From contig NC_081409.1 of assembly GCF_030272615.1 (NCBI RefSeq), positions 612,123,755-612,187,754 of the forward strand: a DNA stretch of 64,000 nt, written 5' to 3'. This DNA is from Cryptomeria japonica. Lineage: Eukaryota; Streptophyta; Pinopsida; Cupressales; Cupressaceae. Under the pieces are notes generated by a model. The model saw only the letters and a list, made by a program, of their open reading frames with translations. It was not told the DNA's origin and searched no databases. A program made the translations under genes and the position numbers. Positions 1-9,584 of this stretch are shown piece after piece (within the stretch, counting starts at the first letter, position 1; each line of letters opens with the position of its first letter).

Positions 1-714
1 TCTCTCATCTTCTCTGTCTTTATATTTATTAGTATTCTTTTGGAGAGTTGCCTTCACCTACTCATGGATGTCTATCATTTCAATTGCAAAATCTTCACCT
101 TTTGCACTCCTCTCCTCTATCCCCTACAAATCATTTAGTTCCAAGACTCTTCTTGGATGAAGACCATAAACAATTTCAAAAGGGATTCTACCTGTACTTC
201 TTTTGACTGAGACATTGTAGGCATACTCTGCCTAAGATATAACCATGTCCCATGCTTTCCCATGTTTCTTAGTTAAAAATCTCAGAGGGTTTCCTAGAGA
301 TATATTAACTACCTCAGCCTGACCATCTGTCTAAGAGTGGTATTCAAAGCTGAAAGACTAACTTGTACCCATCTTTTTCCACGAGGTCCTCCAAAAATGA
401 CCCACAAATTTGGCATCTTTGTCCAAAACTATGTTTAAGGGAAATCCATGAATCCTTACAACCTCTTTGAAGAATAGTCTTGCAATGTAGGAGGTATCAT
501 TAGTGCATTTAAAAGGGAGGAAGTGAGCCATCTTACTAAATCTATCAATCACTACAAAGACACTTTAATAGCCCTTTTGTGTCCTTGATAAGCCAAAAAC
601 AAAGTCCATGTTGATTCTCTCCCATGGTTTTCTTGGAATAGGGAGTGGTTGATATAGGCCTGCATTAGAGGACACCCCTTTTTCTCTTCGGAAAATCATA
701 CAACCTTCCACAAA
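1..714 (-). pseudogene. Ty3/gypsy integrase core and C-terminal part (fragment)
   Basis: Read on the minus strand, this is the catalytic core of a Ty3/gypsy integrase, which inserts the cDNA copy of the element into chromosomes. Visible blocks are PIPRKPWERINMDFVFGL with the first catalytic Asp, [29 protein letters not shown] with the second Asp, and a SQTDGQAEVVN block with the catalytic Glu. The reading continues toward the C-terminal region and runs off the window start. It is broken by a TAA just before the IDRFSK block and by a frame change near 358. It belongs to the same copy as the integrase zinc finger, RNase H, RT and protease remnants up to 5215, from which two solo LTRs separate it. 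The family assignment is secure; the clade (chromovirus-like from RT wording) is less sure. Confidence 0.85.
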
Positions 715-719
715 CTTTA

Positions 720-1604
720 TGTTAGATACTTGATCAGTCCCAAAGACACTGAAAGGGGGGGTGAATCAATGTCTAACTAGTGGGTGAAATATTTAAACTT
801 GTTTGCAACTTTACAACCCAAATTAATGTATCGGTAAACAAGAAACAAAGCAATAAAGAGAAATAAGAGAGACAACATCAATGCACACTATAACACAAGA
901 TATTTTGGCGAGGAAATCCGGTAAGGGGAAAAACCTCAGTGGGATTTGTGACCCACAATATTGACGCATTGGACAATATGAATAAATATTACTGATACAA
1001 TAGGGCCTACAAATGCAAGAAGGCCAACAGCCTAGAGCTCACTGCTCAATACAAATTAGGAGTCACACTGACTACAAAATTGGATGATTAAATCCAATGA
1101 CAATGTACTGCTCAAAATAGCATCTGCAATGCTGGATTCAGTATTGGTTTAAGCTCTTTCAAATACCTCTTCAATAAACCTTTCTTCACTCTACTCTACT
1201 CTTATTTACTCATAAAATTATTACATCAAAATGCGTATACAAATATCCTCTCTCGTAATCCGCTTGCATTACCTAATTACATTTCATCTAGATACTTACA
1301 AAATGACCTATAAGATCTCAGACATATATGAGTCTTTACAATATATCATGTCATCTATACAATATAATTACAATACAAAATAATTCACATAAACAAAACT
1401 TTATCTTATGTCGGCCTGAGTGTCGGTATGATTCATTGCTAGTGTAAACTGGATGCCAGTGTGAATGAACTTTGTGTAGCTGTCACTGCTAGTATGTGAA
1501 GTCTGTTGCTAGTATAATCAATAGAATCCTGTAGAACCCTATTACCAGTTGGCTTCCATCAATGACAACATCAACCATTCTCATCTGAGTGTGTAATGTC
1601 AACA
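720..1604 (-). mobile_element. Solo LTR F1 in an integrase gene
   Basis: An 885-bp TG...CA segment (tgttagatac ... atgtcaaca) is flanked by a 5-bp direct repeat cttta at 715-719 and 1605-1609. It cleanly splits the integrase reading between the HHCC zinc finger and the core. It carries the motif 'aaagggggggtgaatca' near its left end, shared with the LTRs at 21523, 46921, 53242 and 59756, which orients it on the minus strand. No internal region, PBS or PPT remains, so it is a solo LTR left after LTR-LTR recombination. Confidence 0.85.
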
Positions 1605-1728
1605 CTTTATGATGTCATTTTGCATCCTAAGATGGAAATAGAACCTCTTAACTTGTTCTAATGTTTTATCTAGACCAAAATGTCCTCCTAAGCCCCCACA
1701 ATGCTTCTCCCTTATGATTTTTTCCCTT
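1605..1728 (-). pseudogene. Ty3/gypsy integrase zinc finger (HHCC) fragment
   Basis: The minus strand reads EKIIREKHCGGLGGHFGLDK followed by TLEQVKRFYFHLRMQNDIIK. This is the N-terminal zinc-binding domain of a gypsy integrase: the His pair lies in the EKH...GHFG block, and the Cys pair lies in the piece beyond the solo LTR (KFVEGCMIFRREKGV). It joins in sense with 2947-3150 on one side and 1-714 on the other once the two solo LTRs are removed. It is a dead fragment of the same gypsy copy. Confidence 0.8.
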
Positions 1729-2946
1729 TGTAGTGTCATAAAATTGAGACCCTAGCAATTTATGCTGCATTAGGGTCCTCACGCCTATGATTTTGAATCC
1801 TCTATCCTAATCGAAGACCGAAGATTTCTCAGTCTATAGAAAAAGCTTCTTCCTTGGCCTCTGCATCACCCTATCTATACTCGGCCCTGGAGAAAGGGGT
1901 AGGACAGGGGTGTGGAGCCACTGTCCCCCCTTGGACAGGGGTGTGCCTTCCTTTTTCTCCTAGGACAGGGTCTTGGTGCCCCTGCCCTTGCCCTATTTTG
2001 GGGTAGAACCCTTCCTAGGGTTGCATTGTTGGTTGTGCACCGAATGGGAAACTCCCCCGATGTCAACTAGTGATGAAATTAAGATCCACCAACATGTATT
2101 TAATGGGGCATTCATCCTCTCATTGGCATAAGTTGGGTAGGCCGAAGTTGGATAGATTCAAGCACTCAAGCATTCTTTTCCAGCATTGAGCATTCTCAAG
2201 TCTCCCTTCAAGGCTATATGTTGCATTCAAGTCAAGAATTCAACCATTGAAGAGGAGATTTATTCCAACATTCAATTCCACACAAGTACTTCTATCAAAA
2301 TTTCTACTACAACCTCCCTTGAGGTGACTTATAATTCGGTCTTTCATTTACATCTACTTCCAAGTACTTTCTTTCATTACTTGGTTAATTCCAAAATTGG
2401 GGTTTGACCTAAAGGAAAACCCCCAATCCCAACCCATTTTCCTCTCTTTTTCATGTGTAGGTTGCAGGTGCATAGCTGTACTTTCAGATTCGGTCTTCAT
2501 TTGAAGAGGTGGAAAAACCCTTTTTGTTTCGCAAATTTTTTGAAGGACTGTGTACATTCCCACCATGGTCTGGGCAACTTTTCCTCAAATTCACAAGGCA
2601 AGTTCATCTCAACATTTTACTGCCAGATCCAGGTGCACAACTTCATCCCATATTCCAATCTCAAGTTATAATAAATTCTTTGTCACTTTTATACTACATA
2701 ATTCAATCTATTCCTTTCCATTTTCAACAAGGAAGAGGAGATCAACTTAACATTCCAAATTCATTTAGAATTCAATCTACCATCTTCATGTGGAAAGATT
2801 GAATCTAGTTAATTATCCTCTCCTCTTCCTAATGTAACATGGTGAAAAGTGTTTGAAGGGTAATCAATAGCAAAACTCTCATCTCTCTTTGAGGTAAAGG
2901 GTAGCTTCCTTCTTGATCTATCATTCACCATTTTTCCACCATTACA
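1729..2946 (+). mobile_element. Solo LTR A1 (same family as the tandem-array LTRs)
   Basis: A 1218-bp TGTAG...ATTACA segment matches the LTRs at 16055-17281 and 43080-45692 along its length, including the terminal stretch before ccaccattaca. The flanks are ccctt (1724-1728) and ccctc (2947-2951), a 5-bp target duplication with one C/T change. Removing it restores the common gypsy linker wording (LCVPRSSMR then EKIIREKHC). No internal sequence is present. Positions about 1885-1990 hold a GC-rich imperfect palindrome (ggacaggggtgtg...cctgccc) seen in other LTRs here. Confidence 0.88.
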
Positions 2947-3535
2947 CCCTCATAGAACTCCTAGGGACACATAACTGACTCCCCTTCAACAGTAACCCAT
3001 TCTGAATTAGAAAATCAGAGTGTTCAACATGACAAGAGTCTGGAAAATTATTGCAAACCTCATAATCCTCCTTAAAGTATTCATCACCTTTATACATGTC
3101 CTTGAGGGATTCTATGCCAACACTACACAATTGAATTTCCTGCACTATCATAATTCTCTTGCTAAGTGCATCTGCTACCTTTCTTGCCTGCCCTTTATTG
3201 TGCTTTATTGTGAATGTTTATGCTTGTAGATATTCAACCCATTTTATGTGTTTGTGGCTTAACTTTTCCTACACATTGATAAAACTTAGTGAATGGTTAT
3301 CAATGTAAACAATGAATTCCCTAGGAAGTAAGTAGTGCCTCCATTTTTTTAGTGCTTGGACCATGGCATATATTTCAAGATCATAGGATAAATATTTCCT
3401 TTTGGCCTCATTAAATTTCTCACTAAAGAAGGCTACTGGCCTACCCTCCTGACTTAAAAATACACCAATTGCTACATTACTTGCATCACATTTTATAGTA
3501 AAATTTTAATTGAAATCAGGAAATACCAGAATTGG
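2947..3535 (-). pseudogene. Ty3/gypsy RNase H and RNase H-IN linker
   Basis: The minus strand encodes the Ty3-type RNase H, which removes RNA from the RNA-DNA hybrid during reverse transcription. Readable blocks are FTIKCDASNVAIGVFLSQEG with the first catalytic Asp, RPVAFFSEKFNEAKRKY, the YLSYDLEIYAMVQALKKWRH block with its Glu, and IVYIDNHSL with an Asp. After it comes the linker ending QLCVPRSSMR, which runs into the integrase zinc finger across solo LTR A1. There are several in-frame stops, including one before the KCDAS block. It is contiguous with the RT piece at 3536-4285. Confidence 0.82.
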
Positions 3536-4300
3536 TTATTGTGCTACCCTTTGTTTTAAATATTCAAACCCCTGATTTGCAGCATCAATCCAAGAGAACT
3601 TACACTTTTTCCCTCCTTTGATGGTCTCCAAGATGGGTGCACAAATTTGACTAAATTTTTTAATGAATTTCCTGTAAAAGGTGGCTAAACCATGGAAACT
3701 CCTTACATCTCCCACTAAATTTGGAATGGGCCAGTTCAAAATGGCTTCAACTTTGGAGGGGTCAATCTTTAATTCTCCATTTGAGATGAAAAATCATAAA
3801 TAAACCAATTCCTACTTCATGAATTCACACTTCTCTAAGTTGAGCATCAGTTGTTCCTCATGTAGTTTCCTCAAAACCATCTCTAAGTGCTTCAAGTCCT
3901 CCTCTTTGGTCCTACTAAATATGAATATATCATCAAGATAAACAACCACAAATATGTTAATAAAAGGCTTCAATACCTCATTCATGAGGTGCATGAAGGT
4001 GCTTGGGGAATTGGAGAGCCCAAAAGGAATAACAAGCCACTTATATGGGCCTTCATTAGTTTTGAAGGTAGTCTTCCATTCATCTACTTCCCTTATCCTA
4101 ATCTGGTGGTAGCCACTTTTGACATCTATCTTGGAAAAATACCACACTCCTCCTAGAAAATCCATTAGGTCTTGAATTATAGGCATTGGGAACCAGTGCC
4201 TTATAGTGATCCTATTTATAGTCCTTGAGTTAGTGCAGTCTCCATTTGCCATCTTTTTTGGGTGATAGCATAGTTGAGACTGCACAAGGGCTTAAACTTT
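3536..4300 (-). pseudogene. Ty3/gypsy reverse transcriptase
   Basis: The minus strand encodes the RT palm and thumb of a Ty3/gypsy polyprotein. The order is NSRTINRITIRHWFPMPIIQ (fingers/palm), SKIDVKSGYHQIRI with the first catalytic Asp, KWLVIPFGLSNSPSTFM, VVVYLDDIFIFS with the YLDD active site, the LNLEKCEF block, and a thumb/connection part WPIPNLVGDVRSFHGLATFY. A stop near 3810 separates the two open pieces, so the copy is inactive. The YLDD site itself is intact. The wording resembles chromovirus-type plant gypsy elements, but I cannot place the clade without a tree. Confidence 0.9.
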
Positions 4301-5215
4301 CTCTCACCAAACCCTATCTAGTAGTTCTTGCACCTGCTTTGCAATCTCTACCTTTTGTGAGGGAGTCATTTTATATGCTTCTTTATTTGGCAACGTAACC
4401 TCAGGGATGAAATCTATGTGGTGACTGATATCTCTGATAGGGGGCAGTAAGTTTGGCATCTCATCAACAAGGATACCCTGGTATCTTTCCAACAATTCAT
4501 GTACTTTCTTAGGGAATCCTTCCTTCACACTATCTATCTGAGCTGACTTCTCCTTTGGCTTGAGTACCAAGGAAAAATTTAATCCATCTCCCTCCTTTAG
4601 GGTCTCTAAAAAATCCTTCTCCCCTACCATCAATATACTAGGCCCTTCATGGATATGACTAGGATCTTCAATGAGTGATGTCTGATTGTAGGTGACCCCA
4701 TCTTTTTGAAAAGCACAAGATTTTTGTTCCCCATTATGTTTGGCCTTTCTATCAAACTGCCAAGGTCTCCCCACCATAAGATGACATGCATCCATTGGAA
4801 GGATATCACATAAAATTTTATCTTTATAGGTCCCTATGTTGAATTCTACCCAAGACTGTTCATTGACTAGGAATTGCTACCATTTACTTAGCCATGACAC
4901 CTTATATGGCCAAGAATGAGGGATCCTTCTCAACTTTAAATTATCTACTACTTCCAAAGATACAAAGTTATTAGTAGAGCTAGAATCAATGATTACCTTA
5001 CAAATTTTACCTTGAATCTTGTAGTTGATCCATAACAATTCCCTCCTCTAAGGTGGTTCATTGCTGATAGGGACCTTGAGGAGTGTTTTTGCATCTTTTG
5101 GACAATTTTGCATCTTTTGACACAATGACTTCCTAGACCATGGTTTGACCAACCCTTGTGACTCCCTTGACCATGGTTTGACCAACCATGTCCTAATGGA
5201 TTATAATAGACAACA
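4301..5215 (-). pseudogene. Ty3/gypsy aspartic protease and gag-pol junction, truncated
   Basis: The minus strand gives the retropepsin-like region upstream of RT. Near 4965-4995 it reads VIIDSSSTNNFVSLEVVDNL, where the usual D-S/T-G-S/T catalytic triplet has Ser in the Gly position. It is followed by HLMVGRPWQFDRKAKHNG, the conserved segment before RT, then a linker (VTLPNKEAYKMTPSQKVEI). Upstream, around 5100-5200, there is only a short Cys/His-poor stretch containing a near-duplicate 'gaccatggtttgaccaacc'. No gag capsid domain or 5' LTR is present, so this gypsy copy is cut off near 5215. Confidence 0.75.
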
Positions 5216-5643
5216 TTGGCTAGAAAGCCTTACATCTTGATAAAAAAAATTATAGATGGTCTAAGTGACCTTATTACATCAAAATACAACTCCTATGCAT
5301 GTCTAAACCATCTTATTGAGGGGAGTAAAGGGTGCTTCTACACCAGGGTGCCACCCACACCATAGTGTGGGGATGGACCCCACCCATAATATATTATTTG
5401 TTTAATTTTATTTTAATATTTCTTATTTTATTTTTATAAAAAGCTTTGTTATTTAATATTATGCACAAGGTACATTATTTCGAACAATGAGTAAATTAAT
5501 GAGTGTTGCAACATTTGATATATTTGTCCAGCAAATAAATTTATTATTAAATTATTACTACATTAATGTGTGTCCACAATTTAATTAATAAATTAATAAT
5601 TTATTTCAATATATTACTTTAGCCCTATAATAGATATAGATAT
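5216..5643. other. AT-rich stretch with no gene seen
   Basis: This lies between the truncated gypsy copy and a TGTAGACACC terminus. It holds A+T-rich, mostly non-coding DNA with runs such as tttaattttattttaatatt, and no reading frame that matches a protein family I know. It may be degraded flank of an older element. Confidence 0.5.
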
Positions 5644-5782
5644 TGTAGACACCTAAAATTGTCCTGTCCAATTAAATAAATATTTTTATTTATTTAATTA
5701 ATTCACTTTAGCCTTTTCTAGCCCCTTTCTAATTTAAATAAATACTTTTATTTATTTAAATAATCATTTTCTTAAATTGTAT
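5644..5782 (+). mobile_element. Left part of a decayed TGTAGACACC-type LTR
   Basis: This begins tgtagacacctaaaa, as do the termini near 41564 and 58146 and, more loosely, the LTRs of element B (tgtagacacccaaaa). It is A+T-rich with repeated aaataaat...tttatttattta blocks. The same style of sequence continues at 15516-15655 after element B, so B appears to have landed inside this older LTR. I could not find the other terminus with confidence. Confidence 0.5.
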
Positions 5783-7056
5783 TGTAGACACCCAAAAATG
5801 GTCAACGCTTGCGAAGTCATACTTTAACATTTGCGCATTGCCTCATTTTAGGTTTTTGCGTCGCATTAACATTTCTCCTATGTCACGCACTTGGTCTTTA
5901 TCATTTGCGAGTATCGAGTCTTTCTTCTACATTCTTCAGTTGTCTCGCTTTCGAATTTGGTCTTGTCGACAACAATCTTCAGTCATGATTTTGGTCGATC
6001 TTGTCAATCTCTTATCAACTTGTCAATCTCATCGTTTTACGATCGATTTGTCATCGATCGTCGTCCTTCCCAATCGTGTCAATTTGGATCAATTTGTCAT
6101 TGTTCCTCATCAATTGGCACATTTATCAATCAATCAAATCATTTGTCACATTGGTCCTTTGTTAAATCCAAAATCAAATCGAATTGAGTCAATTATCTTT
6201 CATCAAGACCTAATTTGTCTTCTAGGGTTTCATGATTTAATCATTTAACCTGGTTTGTCATTTCCTCCTTTAGGATTAATAAATTGTTTATTTATCCTAA
6301 GTCTTCTCATTGCAATTAAATGTTCATTTAATTGGCTAATTATTCCTCTTTGTGAATTAATTAATAAATGACAAATTATTAATTAATTTACCTAATTCCT
6401 AATTTCCACCTATTTTCTAATTTGTCAAATTTAATTTCCACCTAATTAACTTGTCTCTAGTTCTCCCTATTTTTGTGCTTCATGCGTCATACTCTTGACA
6501 TAGCAAGATGTCATAAGGTCCTAGTTCTCTAACCATTGCATTGGAAATATGTCATAATTCATGACATAGAAGGTGTCATAACCTTCTTCTTTTCACTCAT
6601 CTTTCCCATTTTGAAATCAATCGCCTCTTATGTCAATTTAATGCTAATCTTGTCATCTCTCCAATTTATCTATAAATTGGATGAATTTCTTCAATCAAAG
6701 CCCTTAAGCCTTGAATCCCTTGAATCTTGAATCCGAATTTTCTATCAAACTACCGAACTTACGCTTCTAGTACTCTTGAGCTTTTCATCAATCTTGCTTT
6801 CAATTGTATGTGCACTTGTAGGTGAGATCCACAAACCCATTGAAGAGGAAAGAACAACAATGGAGCTGCATGGAAGGAGTATTCAATTCTATATCTGGTT
6901 TGCATAATTTTTCATCTTTGAATGTTTTGTTTTCATATCTCTATTGAGTGTGCTTAGAATTAGGTTCATTTCAATGAGTGTTCTTTTGATTGAGTTATCA
7001 TGTCTTGTGTTTTGATTGATCTACTTGTTTTGATGATTCCTAATTTCTACGCTACA
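5783..7056 (+). repeat. Element B 5' LTR
   Basis: The segment runs TGTAGACACCC...CTACGCTACA and is nearly identical to 14242-15515. A TATA-like tctataaattgg lies near 6668 on the plus strand, about 390 bp before the LTR end, a plausible promoter for the element RNA. Open frames inside it (for example 5838-6248) recur in the other LTR and look non-coding. Confidence 0.93.
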
Positions 7057-7061
7057 TTAAC

Positions 7062-7079
7062 TGGTGAACCCGACGTGAA
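7062..7079 (+). promoter_or_regulatory. Element B primer-binding site (tRNA-Trp type)
   Basis: tggtgaacccgacgtgaa starts 6 bp after the LTR end. From memory of plant tRNA-Trp, its 3' end including CCA is complementary to all 18 bases. The same 18-mer follows the 5' LTR of element G at 25843. Confidence 0.8.
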
Positions 7080-7181
7080 TACTAACCTTCTAACCCCTCT
7101 ACTGTGATTTGGAGTGCTTCTAAGTTGATTTGCAGGTCAAAAACTCAAAAACAGGGCCGTGCAGGGTATTCTGGAGACTTT

Positions 7182-7303
7182 TGCGCTTGTGTGAAGAATT
7201 TTGTGCCTGTGTTGAGACATCTTGCACCTGTGTTGAGATATTCTACGCTTGTGTTAAACATTCTGCGCCTGTGTCATGAGTTCTGCACCTGTGTAAAGTC
7301 CAG
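7182..7303 (+). repeat. Six copies of a 20-21-bp tandem repeat
   Basis: Successive units begin at about 7182, 7202, 7223, 7244, 7264 and 7284 and vary around tgcgcctgtgttgagacattc. They sit about 100 bp after the PBS. Two spacings are 21 and the rest 20, so the array does not keep a reading frame. Confidence 0.8.
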
Positions 7304-8881
7304 ATCAGAGGTGAAAAAATGCAGTTTTTGCTTTCTGTTTTCTATTGATCAGGATTAAATTGGGAAAATATTGAAATCTAATTTTTTTCAAAATTTTATA
7401 TGTTTTAGTAAATTGCAATTTTGAGGGTCTTCGGTGCATTTCTGGACAAATATGGTGTCCGAAAACATGATGAGATATCATTGATGTTTCCGAAATTTGG
7501 TTCTAGATTGTTTGAATACCTTTCCAACGCATCAAATGTTTTGTAATTCGGAGATAGGATGAGAAAGTTATGCCTTCTCAAAGTGGACTGAAATTTTATA
7601 TTTAGTTTTTTTGATAATTTTGATAGTTTTCATAAATCAGATCATCTGTGCTTTGGATTTTGGTACTGATTATTTGTGCAGGATCTTGGCATACGCATGA
7701 CAAAGACTAAAAATCAAACTACTAACATGTTTTGTGCAGATTCTATGGTCAAAGACGACAAATCAAACCTCTAACTTGGGTTTTGCATGTTTTGTGTTTG
7801 TGTTTTCTAATTAGGCGCTTAGTGATTTATAAATAGGTGGAAATGAACCTTTGTTTGCTTTGTTTGTTAAGTATGACATTGGAGTAGGAGAGTATGCTCT
7901 CATCCTTCATAGGGTGATCAGAAATCCAGATCTTCGATACCATGCTTGTGTTGTTGATTGTTTGTCTCCATTAGAGGGCCTGCCTTCCCGACCACTTTGC
8001 TTTAGCAAGCAAGTGATAATCGTGAGAAGGGAATGACCCAAAGTGAGTACATCTAGAATTCCTTGGCATTCTAACTCACTATAAAAAAATACCCGATGAG
8101 CGAAAGCTTTGAAGGAAGTGTTACGTGGGAATTGCAGTTACTTGGGAAGTGATGACCCTTGAACTCTTTCTCATAGCAACATCTAAGTAGGGCCTCTTGG
8201 TCTAAATCATGCTTGCACGACTACATTTGTTTGGTATCTTGATGGGCTTAATGTCTCAATCATGCTTGCATGACATCAAGGAGTAATGCTTAACAGAAAT
8301 CCTTACTACATACCTTGTTTTTAGAGGCCAAAAACCCTTCTAGTTGCTTGAGAAGGACAAATTCGGATACTTGGAAGAGATACTAAGTTCACCATGGGGA
8401 GATTTCCATGGGGACTGATGCTTGGCTGCCCTGAGAAGTGAGTGCCGTGGAGGGGAGCCCGTGGGGTCAAGCATCTATGTATTCTCCTTGAATCCCATAA
8501 TGAGTCTACCTCTCAAGTACCTAATGTCTTTGCCTACCATAAGGAATGTGGAAATGAGCATGATTGTCTTGAGTCTAAGTTGTAACATCTTGTATTCTTT
8601 GATTGTCAAAAGTTGAATGTTATCCCATTTCAAAAGCAAAACACATTGATCAAACATAAGATTTAAGCACAAGAGACATTCATCCAACAAAAGTTCAACA
8701 AGGTTCAAAGCACACCTTCCAACATGGTTATCCAATATTGTTCAAAAATTTGTCTCAACACTTATGTCACTTACATTTAGGTTCATCCTAGGTTGCATGT
8801 TGCAAAGTCATTGTCAAGTATCAAGGTTTGGCTTCACCTAAGTCATACTTCTTTTGCATATCAATAAAAGTCATCCATTTT

Positions 8882-9175
8882 CATATGTCCTCTTGCATAA
8901 GAGTAATATCATTTCATAATTAAACCTTAGGTTTCATCTTAGGTGGACATTGTCATACATTTGCATTTGTATATCCCAAGGCTCTTCATTAAGCCTAAGT
9001 CATTGTCATATCATATTAAGATCATTTGCATATGTCCTCTTGCATAAGAGTAATATCATTTCATAATTAAACCTTAGGTTTCATCTTAGGTGGACATTGT
9101 CATACATTTGCATTTGCATATCCCAAGTCTCTTCATTAAACCTAAGTCATTATCATATCATATTAAGATCATTTG
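8882..9175 (+). repeat. 147-bp direct duplication
   Basis: 8882-9028 and 9029-9175 are near-identical adjacent copies (both start catatgtcctcttgcataag), with a handful of substitutions. After the second copy the sequence departs (catattaattgtcc). This is a simple tandem duplication inside the leader. Confidence 0.88.
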
Positions 9176-9584
9176 CATATTAATTGTCCTTTTGCATATA
9201 GTATCAAACCTAGGTTTTGTCATACTTGAGCAATCCAAATCTTTGATAAACCCTAAGTCATTGTTAAGAAGTCTAGACATTATCAAGTCTTTTGTCCTTT
9301 TTGTCATCAATATCATTTCGTCAAACCTAGCTTAGTATCCAAGCATATAGGGGAGACATTGTCATCTTGTCCTTTGTCAATTAAGTCCTTTTTTCCTTTG
9401 AGGCCTAGACATCATTTCAATTTCCTAAAGGTCCATCTCTTAGATTTGCATTCATAAAGTTTGTCAAAATCTTCAAAAACAACCAAAAACATAGATTGCA
9501 TTTTCATATATTTAGTTTGCATTTAGTGGCATATCATATATTATCCTTGAAAAATTCCAAAAGCATTGCATTTGCATAAGTGAC

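Larger units (their letters stand above)
7080..9584 (+). other. Element B leader, no gene recognised
   Basis: About 2.5 kb lies between the PBS and the long frame. Short open stretches exist (61-86 codons), but none matches a known domain. The leader holds a 20-21-bp tandem repeat (7182-7303) and a 147-bp direct duplication (8882-9175). Long leaders are usual in Tat-like elements, and packaging or dimer signals would be expected here; none can be named from sequence alone. Confidence 0.55.

Noticed and set aside
5838-6248. 136-codon open frame in the B 5' LTR, with a 215-codon version at 14060-14707
   Set aside because: Both lie in LTR sequence that is duplicated and nearly identical, so the second copy is not independent support. 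No domain, and the composition follows the local Tat/Gat-rich sequence.
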